Shown here one piece after another: positions 59,204 to 64,000 of a stretch of DNA of 64,000 bases; position 1 is the stretch's first letter, and every line of letters begins with the position of its first letter. This DNA comes from Pseudosporangium ferrugineum (lineage in GTDB: Bacteria > Actinomycetota > Actinomycetes > Mycobacteriales > Micromonosporaceae): the NCBI RefSeq assembly GCF_003002065.1, contig NZ_PVZG01000005.1, forward strand, positions 124,001 through 188,000. Direction: 5' to 3'. The position numbers were made by a program, and so were the translations under genes. The notes beneath the pieces are model-generated. The model had not been told where the DNA came from. It made no database searches and saw only the letters and a list, made by a program, of their open reading frames with translations.

Positions 59204-60439
59204 TCATGGGGCCGCCGGTGGCTTCCACCCCGTAGCTTCAGCCCACGCCTCCGCGGCCTCCGCCTCCTTGTCGAACCACGGCTCCTTCGCCTCCGCGTAC
59301 CCCTCCACGTCCGCATGGGCCGCGGCCCACCGCTCCTTGGCCGCGGCATATTCGTCCCGGGCTTCGGGCACCGCGCGCAGGTGGTCACGCATCAGCAGGG
59401 CGAAACGCCAGCCCGGCGAGCCTGCCACCCGTACGTGCAGATTGACGGACCGGCCCGGGTCCGCGCTGCCGTGCAGGCGCTTGGGCCAGGTCTTGCCGGG
59501 CATCCCGCGGGCATTGTCGAACCACACGCCGTCCCGCCGCGGCAGCCCCGCGCCGGCCAGGGCGTCGGCGAGCTTGTCCGCCTCCTCCAGCGAGCCGACG
59601 ACGAGCATCAGGTCGATGAGATCCTTCGCGGGCAGGCCCGGCACCGCCGTCGAACCGATGTGCTCGATCCACGCGCGCGGCGGCCCGGGATGATGAGAAC
59701 TCCCGCCGTCATGGCCGAGCAGCGGGCGGAGTGCATGGTCGATCCGGGCGGTCAACCGGGCCGCCTGCCGCGGCCAGGTCGGATCCGGGGGTACGACGTG
59801 CAGCCGCTCACCGGTCGGCGCGTGCCTTCGGAGCCGGACATTTTCCTCGTACGGCCGGAGCCGCGTGCGCCACAGCTCGTCCACCTGGGCGGTCAGCGCG
59901 TCGAGCCCGCCGTTGTTGTCGATGATCACGTCGGCGGCGGCGCGCCGGTCGGCATCGTCCACCTGAGCGGCGATCCGGGCGGCGGCCTGCTCCGGCGTCA
60001 TCCCGCGGGTCCGGACGAGGCGGGCGATACGCTCCTCCGGGGTCGCGTCGACGACGATCACGAGGTGGTAGAACGGGACCTGACCGGTCTCGACCAGCAG
60101 CGGAACGTCGTTGACCACGATCGCGTCGGGCGGCGCGGCGGCGGCAAGCTCGGCCGCACGGGCCCGCACGCGCGGGTGGATGATGCCCTCGAGCCGGCGC
60201 CGGGCCTCCGCGTCGCCGAAGACCCGAGCGCCGAGCGCGAGGCGATCCAGCTCCCCGTCGGCGCCGAGCACCTCGGCGCCGAAGGCCTCGACGACGGCGG
60301 CCAGCCCGTCGGTGCCGGCGGCGACGACCTCGCGGGCCAGCACGTCGGAGTCGACGATGACAGCGCCGAGCTGCCGCAGCCGCTCCGCAACCGCGCTTTT
60401 TCCGGCGCCGATGCCACCGGTCAGTCCCACTTTGAGCAC
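59204..60439 (-). CDS. coaE: Dephospho-CoA kinase fused to a GrpB/UPF0157 domain
   Basis: A 411-residue fusion. Residues 1-200 are dephospho-CoA kinase, the last step of CoA synthesis: P-loop VGLTGGIGAGKSAVAERL, VIVDSDVLAREVV, and VVNDVPLLVETG. Residues about 225-411 are a GrpB/UPF0157 domain of the nucleotidyltransferase fold with WIEHIGSTAVPGLPAKDLIDLM. This fusion is known in Actinobacteria. The start is the GTG at 60439; longer frames are less likely. It is followed upstream on the minus strand by a repeat-filled gap and rpsA. Confidence 0.93.
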   Translation of the reverse strand: MLKVGLTGGIGAGKSAVAERLRQLGAVIVDSDVLAREVVAAGTDGLAAVVEAFGAEVLGADGELDRLALGARVFGDAEARRRLEGIIHPRVRARAAELAAAAPPDAIVVNDVPLLVETGQVPFYHLVIVVDATPEERIARLVRTRGMTPEQAAARIAAQVDDADRRAAADVIIDNNGGLDALTAQVDELWRTRLRPYEENVRLRRHAPTGERLHVVPPDPTWPRQAARLTARIDHALRPLLGHDGGSSHHPGPPRAWIEHIGSTAVPGLPAKDLIDLMLVVGSLEEADKLADALAGAGLPRRDGVWFDNARGMPGKTWPKRLHGSADPGRSVNLHVRVAGSPGWRFALLMRDHLRAVPEARDEYAAAKERWAAAHADVEGYAEAKEPWFDKEAEAAEAWAEATGWKPPAAP

Positions 60440-61123
60440 GTGCCCCAGTATTCCGGGTCGATCAACGCGTGTCAGGGCCGCCTCGGCCGCCTGTGGATAA
60501 CTCACCGGCGAGGCGGAGGACAGGGCATCATGGAGGCCGGTCGAGTCCGACGGATCGTCACGGAAGACGGCGGTGGCCCCGCGGGCATCGCACCCAAGAG
60601 GACGCCGCACCGGGCCATCGGCGCGGCCGCGGGGAAGGGCGAACCGACCGCGGCTGGACAGCAACACGGCCGCGTCGAGTCAGCGGGACGGCCGCGGCAA
60701 CCAGCTGCGCGACCCGGCGGACCAGCGGCGCAACCCCCGGCGGACCAGCGGCGCGACGCCAGCGGACCAGCGGCGCAAACCCGGCGGACCAGCGGCGCCC
60801 GGCCGACCGACCACTCGGCATAAGGCCGACCGACCACCCGGCCCGACGCCGACGCCGACGCCGCGGCAGCGTCGACGCGACAAACCGGCGGCGCGACGTT
60901 GGCGGACCAGCGGCGCGAACCCGGCGAACCGGCAACGCGACTCCGGCGGACCAGCGGCGCGAACCCGGCGAACCGGCAACGCGACTCCGGCGGACCGGCA
61001 GCGCGAACCCGGCAAACCGGCAACGCCGCGCGACCCCAGCGGACCGGCGGCGCGACGCTGGTGAACCGGCAGGGCGGTCGCGGCGGGCTGGGTCCTGCGG
61101 GCGGTGCTTTGGGCGTACGGGAA
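60440..61123. repeat. Gap with 22- and 44-base repeats between coaE and rpsA
   Basis: No credible gene. CGGCGGACCAGCGGCGCAAC-type units of about 22 bases fill 60715-60810. A 44-base unit (GCGGACCAGCGGCGCGAACC plus 24) is repeated about 2.5 times from 60902 to 61010. Open frames here are repeat artefacts. Confidence 0.75.
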
Positions 61124-61160
61124 AACCCCGCCCACCCGGAGGGACCGGGTGAGCGGGGTT
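61124..61160 (-). terminator. Terminator after rpsA
   Basis: A long stem (61124-61139 with 61145-61160, two mismatched positions) and a 5-base loop. On the minus strand it is followed by TTTTCCC, about 75 bases past the rpsA stop. Confidence 0.75.
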
Positions 61161-61236
61161 CGCTCGTGCCTTGACCGGCTGTGGGGCCGGGGTCAGCGCT
61201 CGCCGGTCCGGGGATCGGCGGGCTGGTGGGGCTTGG

Positions 61237-62754
61237 TCAGCTCTTGCCGCCGGCGAGCTTCTCGCGCAGAGCGGCGAGGGCTTCGTCGGTGGCCAGGGTG
61301 CCGGCCGGCTCCTCCGCGGCGCGCGCCGGGGCGGACGTGCTCGTGGAGGTGGAGGAGGAGGTCGACGACGACGAGGTGGTCACGCCACCGGCCGGGGTCG
61401 GGTTGAGCGCGGCCTCGGCGTCGGCCTCGCGGGACGCCTGCACCTGCTTGGTGTGGGCCTCCCAGCGCTCGCGGGCGTCGGCGTACTGCTTCTCCCACGC
61501 TTCGCGCTGCTTGTCGAAGCCCTCGAGCCACTCGCCCGTCTCCGGGTCGAAGCCCTCCGGGTAGATGTAGTTGCCCTCGGCGTCGTAGGTGGCCGCCATG
61601 CCGTACAGGGTGGGGTCGAAGTGCTCCTCGCCCTCCACGAAGTTCTCGTTCGCCTGCTTCAGCGAGAGCGAGATCCGGCGACGCTCGAGGTCGATGTCGA
61701 TGACCTTGACCATGACGTCCGAACCGACCTGGACGACCTGCTCGGGCAGCTCGACGTGACGCTCGGCCAGCTCGGAGATGTGCACCAGGCCCTCGATGCC
61801 GTCGTCCACGCGGACGAAGGCGCCGAACGGAACCAGCTTGGTGACCTTGCCCGGCACGATCTGGTTGATCGCGTGGGTGCGGGCGAACTGGCGCCACGGG
61901 TCTTCCTGGGTCGCCTTCAGCGACAGCGAGACGCGCTCGCGGTCCAGGTCGACGTCGAGCACCTCGACCTCGACCTCCTGGCCGACCTCGACGACCTCGG
62001 ACGGGTGGTCGATGTGCTTCCAGGAGAGCTCCGAGACGTGCACCAGGCCGTCCACGCCACCCAGGTCCACGAAGGCACCGAAGTTGACGATGGAGGACAC
62101 GACGCCCTTGCGGACCTGGCCCTTCTGGAGCTTGTTGAGGAACTCGGTGCGGACCTCGGACTGGGTCTGCTCCAGCCAGGCGCGGCGGGACAGGACCACG
62201 TTGTTGCGGTTCTTGTCCAGCTCGATGATCTTCGCCTCGAGCTCACGGCCGACGTACGGCTGGAGGTCGCGCACGCGGCGCATCTCGACCAGCGAGGCCG
62301 GCAGGAAGCCACGGAGACCGATGTCGAGGATGAGGCCGCCCTTGACGACCTCGATGACGGAGCCGCGCACGACGCCGTCGTCCTCCTTGATCTTCTCGAT
62401 CGTGCCCCACGCGCGCTCGTACTGCGCGCGCTTCTTCGAGAGGATCAGGCGGCCTTCCTTGTCCTCCTTGGTGAGGACGAGGGCTTCGATGTGGTCACCG
62501 ACCGACACCACTTCCGCGGGGTCCACGTCGTGCTTGATCGACAACTCGCGCGAGGGGATGACGCCCTCGGTCTTGTAGCCGATGTCGAGCAGGACCTCGT
62601 CCCGGTCGACCTTGACGACGGTGCCTTCGACAATATCGCCGTCGTTGAAGTACTTGATGGTCTCGTCGATGGCTGCGAGGAAAGCTTCCTCCGAGCCAAG
62701 ATCGTCGACGGTGACCCTGTTGGCGCTCGAGGTGGCCTCGATGCTGCTCGTCAT
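61237..62754 (-). CDS. rpsA: 30S ribosomal protein S1
   Basis: A 505-residue S1 with four S1 RNA-binding repeats, the actinobacterial number. The repeats begin at about residues 35 (GDIVEGTVVKVDRDEVLLDIG), 120, 205 (GVVSSIVNFGAFVDLGGVDG) and 290 (GKVTKLVPFGAFVRVDDGIEG). After them come an acidic region and a Ser/Thr-rich low-complexity stretch, and the final conserved TDEALAALREKLAG. S1 helps the small subunit bind mRNA. The start ATG at 62754 is preceded by a leader of about 200 bases. Confidence 0.96.
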   Translation of the reverse strand: MTSSIEATSSANRVTVDDLGSEEAFLAAIDETIKYFNDGDIVEGTVVKVDRDEVLLDIGYKTEGVIPSRELSIKHDVDPAEVVSVGDHIEALVLTKEDKEGRLILSKKRAQYERAWGTIEKIKEDDGVVRGSVIEVVKGGLILDIGLRGFLPASLVEMRRVRDLQPYVGRELEAKIIELDKNRNNVVLSRRAWLEQTQSEVRTEFLNKLQKGQVRKGVVSSIVNFGAFVDLGGVDGLVHVSELSWKHIDHPSEVVEVGQEVEVEVLDVDLDRERVSLSLKATQEDPWRQFARTHAINQIVPGKVTKLVPFGAFVRVDDGIEGLVHISELAERHVELPEQVVQVGSDVMVKVIDIDLERRRISLSLKQANENFVEGEEHFDPTLYGMAATYDAEGNYIYPEGFDPETGEWLEGFDKQREAWEKQYADARERWEAHTKQVQASREADAEAALNPTPAGGVTTSSSSTSSSTSTSTSAPARAAEEPAGTLATDEALAALREKLAGGKS

Positions 62755-62959
62755 GTGGACTGTTGCTCCGAACGGATGGTGTCGTGGTGTCTCTCGCGCG
62801 TCGCGGAACTGACGGGCGGGCACAGCACGAACAACCGGTGATCACGACGCTGGAGCTGACGATCAAGCGAGGGCGATCAAACGAGCAGGATCATGCTGGG
62901 ACCGACGTCTTGCGGAACCTGCTCCCTGCCGAGGCACACGATCCGCGAGCGCATCGACT

Positions 62960-62990
62960 AGCTTACCGTGCGCATTACCACAGGTTGCAA
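62960..62990 (-). promoter_or_regulatory. Candidate rpsA promoter
   Basis: On the minus strand TTGCAA (62990-62985) and TAAGCT (62965-62960) are separated by 19 bases. This would give a leader of about 200 bases, long enough for feedback control. Confidence 0.4.
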
Positions 62991-63186
62991 GCCCTCCCGA
63001 GGACCGAGGCACATTGTTCCCGCGAAACCCGCCATCAAGGGCGTTTTGTGCCATTTCGGCCGCCCCGCGCGCCGTCCGGGAAGATCTTTGCTCCGGTACG
63101 CCCACCCGCCGCGCCCCGTTCCGAGACATTCTCCCGCCGCCGGCCGCCGTGCGGAAAGTGTCGTACTCCCGCCGTACGGTGGCTCG

Positions 63187-64000
63187 GTGAACGAAGCTCA
63201 GTCCACCACCCGGCCCGCGACGCTGCGCCGGGCGGTGACCGACGACGAGAGCCGCGTGGCCAGCCGCCACTGGTGGGACCTGGACGCGGACGACTACCAG
63301 GAGGAGCACGGGGGGTTCCTGGGTGACGTCGATTTCGTCTGGTGCCCTGAGGGCCTGAGGGAGGCCGACGCGCGCCTGCTCGGCGACGTGCGCGGCCGGC
63401 GCGTGCTGGAGCTCGGCTGCGGCGCGGCCTCGGCGGCCCGCTGGCTCGACGGGCAGGGCGCCGACGTGGTCGCGATGGATCTGAGCGGGGGGATGCTGCG
63501 CCATGCGCAGCAGGCCGCAGACCGTTCGGGGGTACGGGTGCCGCTCGTGCAAGCCGACGCCCTCGCCCTCCCGTTCGCCACCGGAGCGTTCGACATCGTC
63601 TGCACGGCGTTCGGAGCCGTCCCGTTCGTGGCCGACTCGGCGGCGGTGATGCGCGAGGTCGCCCGCGTGCTCCGCCCCGGCGGCAGGTGGGTGTTCTCGA
63701 TCACACACCCCATGCGCTGGATCTTCCTCGACGACCCGGGCGAGGACGGCCTGCTCGCGATCCACCCCTACTTCGACCGACGGCCGTACGTGGAGCAGGA
63801 CGAGAAGGGCTCCCCGACGTACGTGGAACAGCACCGCACCCTCGGCGACCGCATCCGCGAGCTCGTGGCGGCGGGTTTCGTCCTCGAGGACCTCATCGAG
63901 CCGGAATGGCCGGAGGGCCACGAGCAGATCTGGGGCCAGTGGAGCCCGCTGCGCGGCAGGCTGTTCCCGGGCACGGCCATATTCGTCAGTTACCGTCCCT
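63187..64000 (+). CDS. Class I SAM-dependent methyltransferase, cut by window end
   Basis: A partial protein of 271 residues so far, with no stop before position 64000. The SAM-binding motif I is VLELGCGAASAARWLDG at about residues 70-86. It is followed by VVAMDLSGGMLRHAQQ and by FDIVCTAFGAVPFVAD and EVARVLRPGGRWVFSITHP, the standard motifs II and III. It resembles the UbiE/Methyltransf_11 group. The N-terminal ASRHWWDLDADDYQEEHGGFL is like the actinobacterial subgroup often found near rpsA. The start is a GTG at 63187; TACGGT 8 bases before it could be a -10, giving a leaderless message. Substrate unknown. Confidence 0.85.
   Translation, partial: MNEAQSTTRPATLRRAVTDDESRVASRHWWDLDADDYQEEHGGFLGDVDFVWCPEGLREADARLLGDVRGRRVLELGCGAASAARWLDGQGADVVAMDLSGGMLRHAQQAADRSGVRVPLVQADALALPFATGAFDIVCTAFGAVPFVADSAAVMREVARVLRPGGRWVFSITHPMRWIFLDDPGEDGLLAIHPYFDRRPYVEQDEKGSPTYVEQHRTLGDRIRELVAAGFVLEDLIEPEWPEGHEQIWGQWSPLRGRLFPGTAIFVSYRP

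Noticed and set aside
59204..60439. CoaE-GrpB fusion as a novel fusion protein
   Set aside because: This fusion is known in Actinobacteria, including mycobacteria.
60469..61152. Arg-rich and Pro-rich frames between coaE and rpsA
   Set aside because: They follow 22- and 44-base repeats and lack any family resemblance.

Overview
The window is a high-GC actinobacterial chromosome segment. Its gene order follows the conserved actinobacterial core backbone: suf operon, ctaA/ctaB, tkt-tal-zwf-opcA-pgl, secG-tpiA-pgk-gap, whiA-yvcK-rapZ-uvrC, uvrA, uvrB, coaE, rpsA. RbpA, WhiA, OpcA, a mycothiol-dependent enzyme family and the CoaE-GrpB fusion all point to Actinobacteria. A flagellar export gene (fliQ) and the general style suggest Micromonosporaceae, with an Actinoplanes-like genus as an inference. 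I saw no tRNA, rRNA, CRISPR array, transposase, phage gene or biosynthetic cluster.

Region by region. 0.2-3.7 kb holds single housekeeping or accessory genes: LysE exporter, histidine phosphatase, acVLRF1-type ribosome rescue factor, AlkD-like repair protein. 3.7-10.4 kb is a complete suf operon on the minus strand, headed by its regulator sufR and closed by a terminator. 10.4-14 kb has the heme A pair ctaA (+) and ctaB (-). Between them lie a small hypothetical gene and a repeat mosaic bounded by inverted repeats. 14.2-21 kb is the pentose phosphate operon, ending in a strong terminator. 21-24.5 kb carries an isolated fliQ, a VOC protein, a sigma/anti-sigma pair with a secreted Pro-rich protein, a GNAT and rbpA. 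24.7-28 kb is secG and the triose-phosphate glycolytic genes.

28.4-32.6 kb is an inserted sugar module (TetR regulator, GH3 glycosidase, MFS carrier) with a clear operator. It separates gap from whiA, which are normally close. 32.8-39.3 kb is whiA-yvcK-rapZ-uvrC; yvcK and uvrC contain long in-frame low-complexity insertions made of tandem DNA repeats. 39.8-47 kb has a Tat-type Rieske lipoprotein, uvrA, a large membrane protein and rsgA. 47.3-54.6 kb has a mycothiol-type isomerase with a metallo-hydrolase, a cysteine hydrolase, a ClpP-like protein that has lost its catalytic residues, a divergent orphan ribosomal protein L11, typA, and terC behind a probable manganese riboswitch. 55-64 kb has a tandem GNAT protein, uvrB, coaE-grpB, rpsA and a methyltransferase cut by the window end.

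The window joins iron-sulfur assembly, heme A synthesis, NADPH supply, lower glycolysis, nucleotide excision repair and translation. The most unusual points are the degenerate ClpP next to a divergent L11 that lacks the thiopeptide-binding proline motif, the orphan fliQ, the repeat expansions inside essential-type genes, and the many short-period GC-rich tandem arrays that fill almost every intergenic gap.
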